NCBI GenBank assembly: GCA_007127495.1
Contig: SKZG01000314.1
Coordinates: 1-6,143 of the forward strand
Direction of reading: 5' to 3'
DNA length: 6,143 nt
Source of the DNA: Planctomycetales bacterium
Lineage (GTDB): Bacteria; Planctomycetota; Planctomycetia; Pirellulales; Thermoguttaceae
This document shows, one piece after another, positions 1 through 6,102 of the stretch. A model generated the notes under the pieces. It was not told where the DNA came from, did no database searches, and was given only the letters and a program-made list of their open reading frames with translations. Position numbers and translations under genes: made by a program. How positions within the stretch are numbered: position 1 is the first letter of the stretch; every line of letters starts with the position of its first letter.

Positions 1-120
1 GAGTTCGGCAGCGGTTTCCAGAACGGCGCGGACCATGACGTCTTCCACGCAGTCGAAACCGGGAACCGCGTAGCCATGCTCTCGGGCGGGAACGAGGAGT
101 TCACGAAGGGTAGTTAGCAT
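1..120 (-). CDS. Class II fructose-bisphosphate aldolase family protein, N-terminal part (cut by the left window edge)
   Basis: Forty codons are visible, reading inward from an ATG at 118-120. The N-terminus has a leading helix (LRELLVPAREHG), then YAVPGFD, then a helix with VRAVLETAAEL. This matches the opening of class II aldolases, where a first helix is followed by a strand of the type GYAVGAFN and a helix ending in AILEAAEE. Members cleave ketose-1,6-bisphosphates to dihydroxyacetone phosphate and an aldehyde, using a zinc held by histidines that would lie beyond the window. The family is recognised from the N-terminus only, so fructose-, tagatose- or other ketose-bisphosphate specificity cannot be assigned. 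The usual FN of the first strand is FD here. The start lies 42 bp after the dehydrogenase stop on the same strand, so the two are probably co-transcribed. No convincing Shine-Dalgarno sequence precedes the start. Confidence 0.72.
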   Translation of the reverse strand, partial: MLTTLRELLVPAREHGYAVPGFDCVEDVMVRAVLETAAEL

Positions 121-162
121 ACAGTGGTGTCTTTACGGTGAGGGATATGGTGGTGGTTTGGG

Positions 163-945
163 TCATCGCATGAGCATGCCGCCGGTCGCGTCGACGGTGG
201 CGCCGGTCATGTAGCTGGCGGCGTCGGAGGCCAGGAACACCACGACGTTGGCCACCTCGGCCGGGTCGGCAACGCGGCGGAGCGGGATGCGCGCCAGGTA
301 CTGTTCCTTGTGCTGGTCGATGGCGTCGCGGGCCATCTCGGTGAGCATGAAGCCGGGGGCGACGGCATTGACGTGGATTCCATACTGGGCGACCTCGCGG
401 GCGAGCGAGACGGTCAGCGCCACCAGCCCGGCCTTCGACGCGGCGTAGTGGGCGTGGCCGGTAGTCGATCCGTGAAACGCCGCCTGCGACGTGATGTTGA
501 CGATCCGGCCCCCCCGGCCGGCGTCGATCCAACGCCGCACCGCCTCGCGGCTGGCGATGAACGGCCCGGTAAGGTTCACCTGCTGCACCGAGTTCCACTG
601 CGCTTCGGTCGTGTCCTTAACGAAACCGGTGGGCCATACGCCGGCGTTGTTCACCAGGACGTCCGGCGGCCCGAACGCCGTTTCCGTTAAACGGAACATC
701 TGCAGGATGTCCGAGGGCTTGCCCATATCGCCGGGCACGGGGAGGGCGTCGGAGCCGTGGCGCTGCTTGATTTCGCGGGCCAAGTCGGTGGCTTCGTCGA
801 CCAAGTCGATGCCTCGAGCGAGGTCGCGATAGTAATTCACGGCCACCCGGGCCCCCTCGGCGGCCAGCCCCAGACAAATGGCCCGACCTAGCCCACGCGA
901 TCCCCCCGTTACCAGGGCTACTTTGTTCGTAAGTTGCAGATCCAT
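163..945 (-). CDS. Short-chain dehydrogenase/reductase (SDR), classical FabG-like type
   Basis: A 260-residue cytosolic NAD(P)-dependent oxidoreductase of the usual classical-SDR length. The Rossmann dinucleotide motif TGGSRGLG is at residues 13-20 and NNAG at 99-102. The catalytic tetrad is complete: Asn124 (VNLTG), Ser153 (ITSQ), Tyr167 and Lys171 (YAASK). The structural motif HVNAVAPG is at 191-198 and a C-terminal VDATGG near 251-256. An Arg40 after the second strand (NYYRD) suggests a preference for NADPH, which is inference. The segment between strand 2 and the GDM motif at 72-74 is several residues longer than in typical FabG. Substrate cannot be read from the sequence: 3-oxoacyl-ACP reductase, sugar dehydrogenase and other alcohol dehydrogenases share these motifs. 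The tight downstream aldolase gene favours sugar metabolism. The start at 943-945 puts the glycine-rich motif at the normal distance. Upstream there is only a purine-rich AAAAGATAGAT stretch, not a clear Shine-Dalgarno. Confidence 0.93.
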   Translation of the reverse strand: MDLQLTNKVALVTGGSRGLGRAICLGLAAEGARVAVNYYRDLARGIDLVDEATDLAREIKQRHGSDALPVPGDMGKPSDILQMFRLTETAFGPPDVLVNNAGVWPTGFVKDTTEAQWNSVQQVNLTGPFIASREAVRRWIDAGRGGRIVNITSQAAFHGSTTGHAHYAASKAGLVALTVSLAREVAQYGIHVNAVAPGFMLTEMARDAIDQHKEQYLARIPLRRVADPAEVANVVVFLASDAASYMTGATVDATGGMLMR

Positions 946-983
946 ATCGCGATATCTATCTTTTAGAGCACTGATGATTGCCC

Positions 984-1010
984 TTTATACATTCCCACCG
1001 CCACAGGCAA
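984..1010 (-). promoter_or_regulatory. Weak candidate promoter for the dehydrogenase-aldolase pair
   Basis: Read on the minus strand, TTGCCT (1010-1005) is followed after 15 bp by TATAAA (989-984), about 38 bp before the dehydrogenase start. The hexamers resemble sigma-70 -35 and -10 boxes, but the spacer is two bases shorter than the usual 17. The 88-bp gap after serS leaves room for independent transcription. This is a match by eye only and could be chance. Confidence 0.25.
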
Positions 1011-1033
1011 CAGGGGGAACCCACACGGTTGGC

Positions 1034-2314
1034 CTATTTCGCCGCGGGCTCAATCCTCATTTTGCCCATCCACGCGCGCAGCGCCTCAGGCACCAAGATG
1101 CTGCCATCGGCCTGTTGATGGTTCTCCAAGAGGGCGATCAGTGCGCGGCTGATGGCGATGGCGGTGCCGTTGAGCGTGTGGACCAGGTTCGTGCCCTTCG
1201 CGCCTTTGGTGCGGTAGCGGATGCCGAGTCGGCGGGCTTGATAGTCGGTACAGTTGCTCGTGCTGGTGACCTCGCCAAAGTCGCCGCGGCCGGGCATCCA
1301 GGCCTCCAGATCATACTTCCGGAAGGCCGGCCCGCCCAGGTCGCCGGTGGCCGTGTCGACCACGCGGTACGGAATGCCCAAGCCGTCAAAGAGCCGGCAT
1401 TCCAACTCGCGGAGGTGTTCCAGCATCGATCCACTATCCTCCGGGAGGGTGAAAGCGAACATTTCGACCTTGGTAAACTGATGGACTCGGTACAAGCCGC
1501 GCGTGGCCCGACCGTGCGCGCCGGCTTCGGTGCGGAAACAGTGGCTGATGCCGCACAGCTTGATCGGTAGCCTTTCGGCGTCGACGGTTTGCCCGGCCAG
1601 CAGGCCGCCCAGCGGAATCTCGGCCGTGGCCACGAGGCTCAGGTCGCTGTTCTCGATGCTGTAGATTTGGGTTTCCGGCCCGCGCGGAATATAACCGGTC
1701 CCTTCGAGGACGTCGTTGCGGGCCAAATCGGGCGTAGCCATGGGCACGAATCCCTCAGCCAGCAGCATTCCGACGGCGTACCGCTGCAAAGCGAGTTCCA
1801 GCAAGACGGCATCGCCCTTGAGGAAATAGAAACCGTGCCCCGCCACGCGGGCGCCCGCCTCGAAGTCAATCAGGTCGAGCTTCTCCATCAGGTCCACGTG
1901 GTCCAACGGCTGGAAGTCGAATTGCGGCAGGGGCGTCTTGCCGCGGGCGATCTCCAGATTCTTCGTGTCATCTTCTCCGATGGGTGCGTCAGGGTGTGAG
2001 AGGTTCGGAATTGCGCGATGGATAGCGTCGATTTCCGTCACCAGCGAGTCGAGCTTCTCGCGAAGCTGGTTTGTCTCCTCTCGAAGTCGGCGTCCCCGCT
2101 CTTTGCGTTCTTCGCGCTCAGTCGCGTCTTTGGCCTTGCCGATCGACTTCGACACCTCATTCGCCTGCCGATTCAGGTCCTCGACTTCCGCCTGCAATTC
2201 TCGGCGTTGGGTTTCGAGTGCCACGAAGCGATCGACGTCGGCCTGGGCATTCCGGTTCGCGCAGTTCGCCTTCACAAGGCCGGCATTTTCCAAAATATAC
2301 TTACGGTCGAGCAT
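1034..2314 (-). CDS. serS: Seryl-tRNA synthetase
   Basis: A 426-residue class II aminoacyl-tRNA synthetase that charges tRNA-Ser (and tRNA-Sec where present) with serine in the cytoplasm as a homodimer. Residues about 28-100 form the charged antiparallel coiled-coil arm that grips the tRNA variable arm (many Glu, Arg and Lys, for example REERKERGRRLREE). The serine-binding TAE is at 230-232. Motif 2 (FRTEAGAHGRATRGLYRVHQF) spans about 260-280, SNCTDYQARR is at 353-362, and motif 3 (LNGTAIAISRALIALLEN) is at 381-398. All expected elements are present and the length is typical. The start at 2312-2314 (MLDRKYILEN) matches the family N-terminus. The same frame stays open 53 codons further upstream and would overlap the M20 gene, but that extension has no family resemblance. 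No strong Shine-Dalgarno is visible. The gene follows the M20 gene by 131 bp. I see no T-box-like leader. Confidence 0.97.
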   Translation of the reverse strand: MLDRKYILENAGLVKANCANRNAQADVDRFVALETQRRELQAEVEDLNRQANEVSKSIGKAKDATEREERKERGRRLREETNQLREKLDSLVTEIDAIHRAIPNLSHPDAPIGEDDTKNLEIARGKTPLPQFDFQPLDHVDLMEKLDLIDFEAGARVAGHGFYFLKGDAVLLELALQRYAVGMLLAEGFVPMATPDLARNDVLEGTGYIPRGPETQIYSIENSDLSLVATAEIPLGGLLAGQTVDAERLPIKLCGISHCFRTEAGAHGRATRGLYRVHQFTKVEMFAFTLPEDSGSMLEHLRELECRLFDGLGIPYRVVDTATGDLGGPAFRKYDLEAWMPGRGDFGEVTSTSNCTDYQARRLGIRYRTKGAKGTNLVHTLNGTAIAISRALIALLENHQQADGSILVPEALRAWMGKMRIEPAAK

Positions 2315-2414
2315 GGTAATTTCAGGGGGATGGCAGCAATTTGTTGTGGGGTACAGAAAGGTCCGATCCTCACGGCCGCAGTTTTGGGTTACGAAACAAC
2401 CATGCCGTGAAGCC

Positions 2415-2437
2415 GCGAAAACCGGTGGGCTTTCCGC
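2415..2437 (-). terminator. Hairpin just after the M20 peptidase gene, possible weak terminator
   Basis: On the minus strand a 23-base segment starting 8 bases after the peptidase stop codon can fold as GCGGAAA pairing with TTTTCGC (one G-T pair), then a bulged G, two further C-G pairs and a CACC loop. No T-run follows, so it is not a standard intrinsic terminator. It may slow or end transcription between the peptidase and serS, or simply protect the 3' end of the message. The remainder of the 131-bp gap shows no promoter I would defend. Confidence 0.3.
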
Positions 2438-2445
2438 GTGCATGG

Positions 2446-3813
2446 TTATGGAACGTGCGCCAGTTCTTGCCACAGTCGGGCGCTGGCCCGGATGCCGCGG
2501 TGAAAGTCGGCCAGCGACAGTTTTTCATCGGGGGCGGGGGTATTATCGTCATTTTGCCCCCAGCCCAACAGGAGGACGTCTGCCCGCAAGGTTTCATGGA
2601 GCGTGGCGACGATGGGTATGGAGCCACCCTCGCGCGTCAACACGGGCCGTCGCCCAAACGCCTGCTCGATGGCCCGGGCCGCGGCGTCGACGTACGGGCT
2701 TTCCAGCGATACGAGCAGCCCAGGCGACCCGTGCAAGTCGACCAGTTCCAGTTCGATCCCCGGCGGGCACAGTTCGGTCAGGAGCCACTTGATCCCTTGG
2801 GTAATTTTGTGCGGGTCTTGGTTGGGCACCAGGCGGAAGCTGAACTTTGCGTGTGCAGTGGCGGGCAGAATGGTCTTCGCACCTTCGCCTTGGTAGCCCG
2901 ACCACAGGCCGCACACGTCGTACGCGGGCCGCGCCCATCGCCGCTCCAACAGCGTGTACCCTTCTTCGCCCCAGGTTCCCGTCACACCCAATTGCAGCAG
3001 GTACTCGGTCTCGTCAAAGGGCAACTCGGCCAGCAGCCGTCGCTCCTGGTCGGAAAGAGGCGCTACGTCGTCGTAGAAGCCGGGAATTGTCACGCGCCCC
3101 TGGTTGTCAGTCATGCCGGCCAGCACCTTGGCCAGCGCGCCGGCCGGATTGGTGACCGAGCCTCCAAACGATCCGGAGTGCAAGTCGCGATTCGGCCCTG
3201 CCACGCGCAGTTCATAGTACGCAATGCCGCGCAGCCCGTAGCAGATGGCTGGAATGCCCGGCGCAAACTGGGCGCCGTCGCTGATCACGATGCAATCGGT
3301 GGCCAGGCGGTCGGCTTGACCGGCCAGGTAGGTTTCCAAACTGCGGCTGCCGACCTCTTCCTCGCCCTCGATGACGTATTTCAGGTTCAGCGGCAGGGCC
3401 CCACGGCATTCGACCCACGCCTCGGCGCTGAGAAGGTGGGTGAGCATTTGCCCTTTGTCATCGGTGGCGCCACGGGCGTACAGATTGCCGCCTCGCCGAG
3501 TGGGTTCGAAAGGCGGCGAGGTCCACCGGTCGAGTGGGTCGGCCGGCTGCACATCGTAATGGCCGTAAACGAGCGCGGTCGGCGCCCCCTCGACGTGGGG
3601 CGACTCGGCAACGACCAGCGGACACCCCTCGGTAGCCACAATTTCCGAACGAAACCCGAGCCGCCGGAACCGTGCGTCCAACCAGTCGGCCGCCCGGAGG
3701 ATCTCGGCTCGACACTCCGGCTGCGCACTCACGCTGGCAATTCGAAGCAGGTCGCACAGTTCCGCTTCGAAGCGTTCGCCATGAAGACGAAGGTATTGGT
3801 CAATATCCGTCAT
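2446..3813 (-). CDS. M20-family metallo-dipeptidase (carnosinase/CNDP-like), lacking the C-terminal metal-ligand His
   Basis: A 455-residue cytosolic peptidase, the normal length for M20 dipeptidases, which hydrolyse dipeptides or related amides with a two-zinc centre. By comparison with CNDP2-type enzymes the visible active-site elements are His85 and Asp87 (YGHYDVQP, 83-90), bridging Asp118 (GATDDKG, 115-121), general base Glu152 and ligand Glu153 (EGEEEVGS), Asp179 (ISDG) and His212 (DLHSG, the residue reached across the dimer). The lid/dimerisation domain lies about 190-390. The last zinc ligand is expected in a motif like N-x-H-[SA]-P-[ND]-E-K near the C-terminus. The sequence there is DDNTPAPDEK, with Pro426 where His should stand. 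All else looks intact, so this is either a variant or inactive enzyme or a base error. The start at 3811-3813 fits the family N-terminus; no Shine-Dalgarno is evident. The gene is divergent from clpS and heads the minus-strand series. Confidence 0.93.
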   Translation of the reverse strand: MTDIDQYLRLHGERFEAELCDLLRIASVSAQPECRAEILRAADWLDARFRRLGFRSEIVATEGCPLVVAESPHVEGAPTALVYGHYDVQPADPLDRWTSPPFEPTRRGGNLYARGATDDKGQMLTHLLSAEAWVECRGALPLNLKYVIEGEEEVGSRSLETYLAGQADRLATDCIVISDGAQFAPGIPAICYGLRGIAYYELRVAGPNRDLHSGSFGGSVTNPAGALAKVLAGMTDNQGRVTIPGFYDDVAPLSDQERRLLAELPFDETEYLLQLGVTGTWGEEGYTLLERRWARPAYDVCGLWSGYQGEGAKTILPATAHAKFSFRLVPNQDPHKITQGIKWLLTELCPPGIELELVDLHGSPGLLVSLESPYVDAAARAIEQAFGRRPVLTREGGSIPIVATLHETLRADVLLLGWGQNDDNTPAPDEKLSLADFHRGIRASARLWQELAHVP

Positions 3814-3889
3814 GGAAAATGATTGAAACGGTCACTCTGAATGGTTACTCCCCCAGCCGCACCCCCCTGGGGAGGCCGATGCGCACCGG

Positions 3890-3919
3890 TTGCCCTGTGT
3901 GCAAACGTGTTAGTATAAT
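3890..3919 (+). promoter_or_regulatory. Probable sigma-70-type promoter of clpS
   Basis: A perfect -10 box TATAAT (3914-3919) is preceded after 18 bp by TTGCCC (3890-3895), a good match to the -35 consensus TTGACA. It lies in the 156-bp divergent region and would place the transcript start near 3926, leaving a leader of roughly 44 bases before the clpS ATG. This is the best promoter match I found in the window. I see no comparable promoter facing the M20 gene. A short inverted repeat (CCCCAG 3851-3856, CTGGGG 3867-3872) lies between the two genes; its role is unknown. Confidence 0.6.
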
Positions 3920-3969
3920 CCATAGAGCGGGTTGAGGCATCGGGGTGAGCGCCCTACCGGATCAGGCCC

Positions 3970-4335
3970 ATGGACGAACAAGCGGGAAGTGTGGTGATCG
4001 AATCTCTGGCCGAAGCCGTCCAGCGGCGGCGGGATCGGCAGGATGCGCGACCGAAACGCCAACCTCGCTACCATGTCGTCCTCTGGAATGACGACGACCA
4101 TACCTACGCCTATGTGGTTGTGATGCTCTTGGAACTGTTTGGTCACCCGCCCGAAAAGGGGGTTCTGTTGGCCAAGGAGGTGGACACCACCGGCCGCGTC
4201 ATTGTACTGACCACCACCAAGGAACACGCTGAACTGAAACGCGACCAGATTCATGCCTATGGCAAGGACGACTTGATTGACGGCTGTAAGGGCTCCATGT
4301 GGGCGACCATCGAACCGGTCCCCGGCGACTCGTAG
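3970..4335 (+). CDS. clpS: ATP-dependent Clp protease adaptor protein ClpS
   Basis: A 121-residue ClpS-fold adaptor. ClpS binds the N-domain of a ClpA/ClpC-type unfoldase and delivers N-degron substrates to ClpP. Residues 1-30 are a charged, probably flexible N-terminal extension. The core runs about 33-115: strand YHVVLWNDDDHTYAYV, a helix VVMLLELFG, then VDTTGRVIVLTTTKEHAELKRDQI. Asn40-Asp41-Asp42 match the E. coli ClpS residues Asn34-Asp35-Asp36 that contact the substrate alpha-amino group. Other pocket positions differ: by my alignment E. coli His66 corresponds to Asp72, the gate Met40 to Tyr46 and Met62 to Ala68. The fold is clear, but classical N-degron recognition is less certain. No clpA, clpC or clpP is in the window. 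The ATG at 3970 is preceded by a weak AGG at 3964-3966, and a good promoter lies upstream. Confidence 0.92.
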   Translation: MDEQAGSVVIESLAEAVQRRRDRQDARPKRQPRYHVVLWNDDDHTYAYVVVMLLELFGHPPEKGVLLAKEVDTTGRVIVLTTTKEHAELKRDQIHAYGKDDLIDGCKGSMWATIEPVPGDS

Positions 4336-4369
4336 CCCCTTGCGGGCACAATGCTCGCGGGTTGGCGGC

Positions 4370-4387
4370 GCGGGGAGTTCTCCCCGC
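4370..4387 (+). terminator. GC-rich hairpin after clpS, possible terminator or attenuator before mtaB
   Basis: GCGGGGA (4370-4376) and TCCCCGC (4381-4387) are perfect reverse complements around a GTTC tetraloop, 34 bases after the clpS stop. The 7-bp stem is almost all G-C. What follows is TGTGTGACGGGGG rather than a T-run, so it does not fit a canonical intrinsic terminator. The remainder of the 168-bp clpS-mtaB gap holds no clear promoter. The mtaB frame is open across the hairpin, but the upstream codons do not look like family sequence. Confidence 0.35.
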
Positions 4388-4503
4388 TGTGTGACGGGGG
4401 CCGGTCCATCGTGTTGCCCAATGTCCTTCCCCAAAAAAGACACCCGCTGGCCGAGGTAGGGGACAGCCGTCGGAAAGCCCGTGAACGCTTAGGTATCACG
4501 AAT

Positions 4504-5853
4504 ATGCCCACGCTCAAAACGATTACTCTCGGCTGCAAGGTCAACCAGTACGAAACGGAGTTCCTGCGCGAGGGTTTCCGTCGGTTGGGCTATCGCGACG
4601 CGGTCGAGGGTGAGCCGGCCGACCTGTGCGTGGTGAATACCTGCACGGTCACGGCCCAGGGCGACGCGAAAAGCCGCAAGGCCATCCGGCAACTTGCCCG
4701 CGATAATCCGCACGCCGAAATCATCGTGACCGGCTGCTACGCCACTCGCGCCGCCAAGGAAGCTGCCCGCCTGCCCGGCGTGACTGAAATTGTCAGCGAT
4801 AAGGCCGAGTTGCCCGACCTTCTTGCGCGGCGTGGGCTGGAGAATCTCCCGGTGGGTATTTCCGGCTTTGGCTTGCGGCATCGGGCTTACGTGAAGGTGC
4901 AGGACGGCTGTCGCATGCCATGCAGCTACTGTATCATCCCGCAAGTGCGCCCGCGGCTACGCAGCCGCCCGATCGAGCACGTGGTCACCGAGGTGCGTCG
5001 CCTGGGCGAGGGCAACGGCCCCGCGGGAGGGGAGCTGTCGCCGGTTTCGCGGTACGGTGGTTACGCCGCCCACCGCGAGATTGTTTTAACGGGCATCCAC
5101 CTGGGTCACTACGGTGCCGACCTGCCTGCGCCAGCCCCCAAACTGGCCGATCTGGTGCAACGTCTTGCGGAGTTGCCCGGCGAGTTCCGCATCCGACTTT
5201 CCAGCTTGGAGGCGGCTGAAGTGGACGACCGGCTGATCGATTTGCTGGCCGCGTTTCCTTCGCGCGTATGCCCGCACTTGCACCTCTCGCTACAGAGCGG
5301 TTCCGACGACGTGCTACGTCGGATGTGCCGCCGCGACACGGTGGACTCGTTTCTCGATCGCTGTCGTCAGATTGAGGGTCGGCTGGACCGCCCGGCATTA
5401 ACAACCGACCTGATTGTCGGCTTCCCCGGCGAGACCGACGCCGATTTCGCCGCCACATGCCGCGTCGTGGAGCAGGTTGGGTTTGCTAAGGTTCACGTGT
5501 TCCGATTCAGCCCCCGCAGCGGCACACCTGCCGCTGCCATGCCCGACCAGGTTTCCGAACCCCTCAAGCGCGAGCGCATGGCGTTGCTGGAGACCTTGTC
5601 TCGGCGAGTTCGACGGCAATACCTCAACAGCCTCATCGGCCGTCCCCTCCAGGTTCTAATTGAAACGCCGATTGAAGGGCAACTGAACCGCTGGCGGGGC
5701 ACTTCCGAGCGCTATATGCCCGTGGAGTTGCCTGTCGCGGCCGAGCGGGGAGGGCAGTTCGTCGTGGCGACGCCGTTGCGGACCCTGGCAGGTGCGCTTA
5801 TTGTCGAGGAAGGTGCCGTAGTTGCGGCTGGCCTCCTCGGCGCGGGGGCCTAA
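4504..5853 (+). CDS. mtaB: tRNA (N6-L-threonylcarbamoyladenosine(37)-C2)-methylthiotransferase MtaB
   Basis: A 449-residue radical-SAM enzyme of the MiaB/MtaB family that converts t6A to ms2t6A at tRNA position 37, stabilising decoding of ANN codons. The N-terminal domain holds the auxiliary iron-sulfur cysteines Cys11 (TLGCKVNQYE), Cys47 (VNTCTV) and Cys78 (TGCYA). The radical-SAM motif CRMPCSYC gives Cys136, Cys140 and Cys143. LHLSLQSGSDDVLRRM (259-274), DLIVGFPGETDADF (302-315) and FRFSPRSGTPAA (333-344) are typical, and about 380-445 should be the tRNA-binding TRAM domain. GCKVNQYET points to MtaB rather than MiaB or RimO. Residues about 168-189 are an extra segment absent from the Bacillus subtilis MtaB as I recall it. 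The start at 4504 was chosen because family similarity begins there and AGG (4491-4493) lies 10 bases upstream; an in-frame ATG at 4351 would add 51 unrelated residues. It is probably in the same transcription direction group as clpS. Confidence 0.94.
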   Translation: MPTLKTITLGCKVNQYETEFLREGFRRLGYRDAVEGEPADLCVVNTCTVTAQGDAKSRKAIRQLARDNPHAEIIVTGCYATRAAKEAARLPGVTEIVSDKAELPDLLARRGLENLPVGISGFGLRHRAYVKVQDGCRMPCSYCIIPQVRPRLRSRPIEHVVTEVRRLGEGNGPAGGELSPVSRYGGYAAHREIVLTGIHLGHYGADLPAPAPKLADLVQRLAELPGEFRIRLSSLEAAEVDDRLIDLLAAFPSRVCPHLHLSLQSGSDDVLRRMCRRDTVDSFLDRCRQIEGRLDRPALTTDLIVGFPGETDADFAATCRVVEQVGFAKVHVFRFSPRSGTPAAAMPDQVSEPLKRERMALLETLSRRVRRQYLNSLIGRPLQVLIETPIEGQLNRWRGTSERYMPVELPVAAERGGQFVVATPLRTLAGALIVEEGAVVAAGLLGAGA

Positions 5854-6102
5854 ACCGGCCGGTGGGTCCGTTGCGGAAAGGATAACGCGCTGTCGTCGAT
5901 TTGATAACGCTTCGCGACTGAAACGTCGAGGCATTTGGGTTTCTACACGCGGATGTGCCGACCACGGGGCTCGGTTTCGCCAAGGGGAAAAGGGATCTGT
6001 TATTGGCGCGCATTTTGCGGTGCAGTGATCGGGCGACGGTGCGTTGCCGGTTGGACACGTCGGGAACAGAATTGCAAACCTTCAGTTTGGAGGGTAAACA
6101 CC
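5854..6102. other. Intergenic region downstream of mtaB
   Basis: This 249-bp gap shows no protein-coding frame I can support on either strand and no tRNA-like fold. A palindrome ACCGGCCGGT sits just after the mtaB stop but has no loop or T-run, so no terminator is assigned. The 8-mer GATAACGC occurs twice in direct orientation (5881-5888 and 5903-5910, a 22-bp period, close to two helical turns), and could be a regulator site or chance. Near the right end, CAAAC (6075-6079) and GTTTG (6085-6089) form a small inverted repeat directly next to the ribosome binding site of the next frame. No convincing promoter was found. Confidence 0.6.

Noticed and set aside
101..598. A 165-codon minus-strand frame overlapping the dehydrogenase
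   Set aside because: It is an out-of-frame shadow of the SDR gene, rich in Arg, Gly and Pro, with no family motifs.
2315..2445. A T-box or other amino-acid-responsive leader before serS
   Set aside because: The gap is only 131 bp and I see no T-box consensus or antiterminator-like pairing.
2315..2473. A 53-residue N-terminal extension of serS
   Set aside because: The extension has no family similarity, overlaps the 3' end of the M20 gene and contains the intergenic hairpin. Family similarity starts at MLDRKYILEN and gives the standard length.
2341..3822. A 493-codon open frame on the plus strand covering the whole M20 peptidase gene
   Set aside because: It is antisense to a gene with clear family motifs and resembles no known protein. 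Long antisense frames are common opposite GC-rich coding sequence.
3851..3872. The CCCCAG/CTGGGG inverted repeat as an operator or terminator in the divergent region
   Set aside because: Only 6 bp of stem around a 10-base loop in a C-rich stretch, with no T-run; too weak to call as a feature.
3910..4443. A 177-codon minus-strand frame opposite clpS
   Set aside because: It is a shadow of clpS: the encoded protein is not recognisable, while the plus-strand frame is clearly ClpS with a good promoter.
4351..4503. A 51-residue N-terminal extension of mtaB
   Set aside because: These codons cross the GC hairpin and do not resemble MtaB. The ATG at 4504 places the first conserved cysteine at the usual distance from the N-terminus.
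5798..6058. An 86-codon minus-strand frame overlapping the mtaB end and the gap
   Set aside because: It is Arg-, Pro- and Ser-rich with no recognisable domain and partly antisense to mtaB, as expected for a chance frame.
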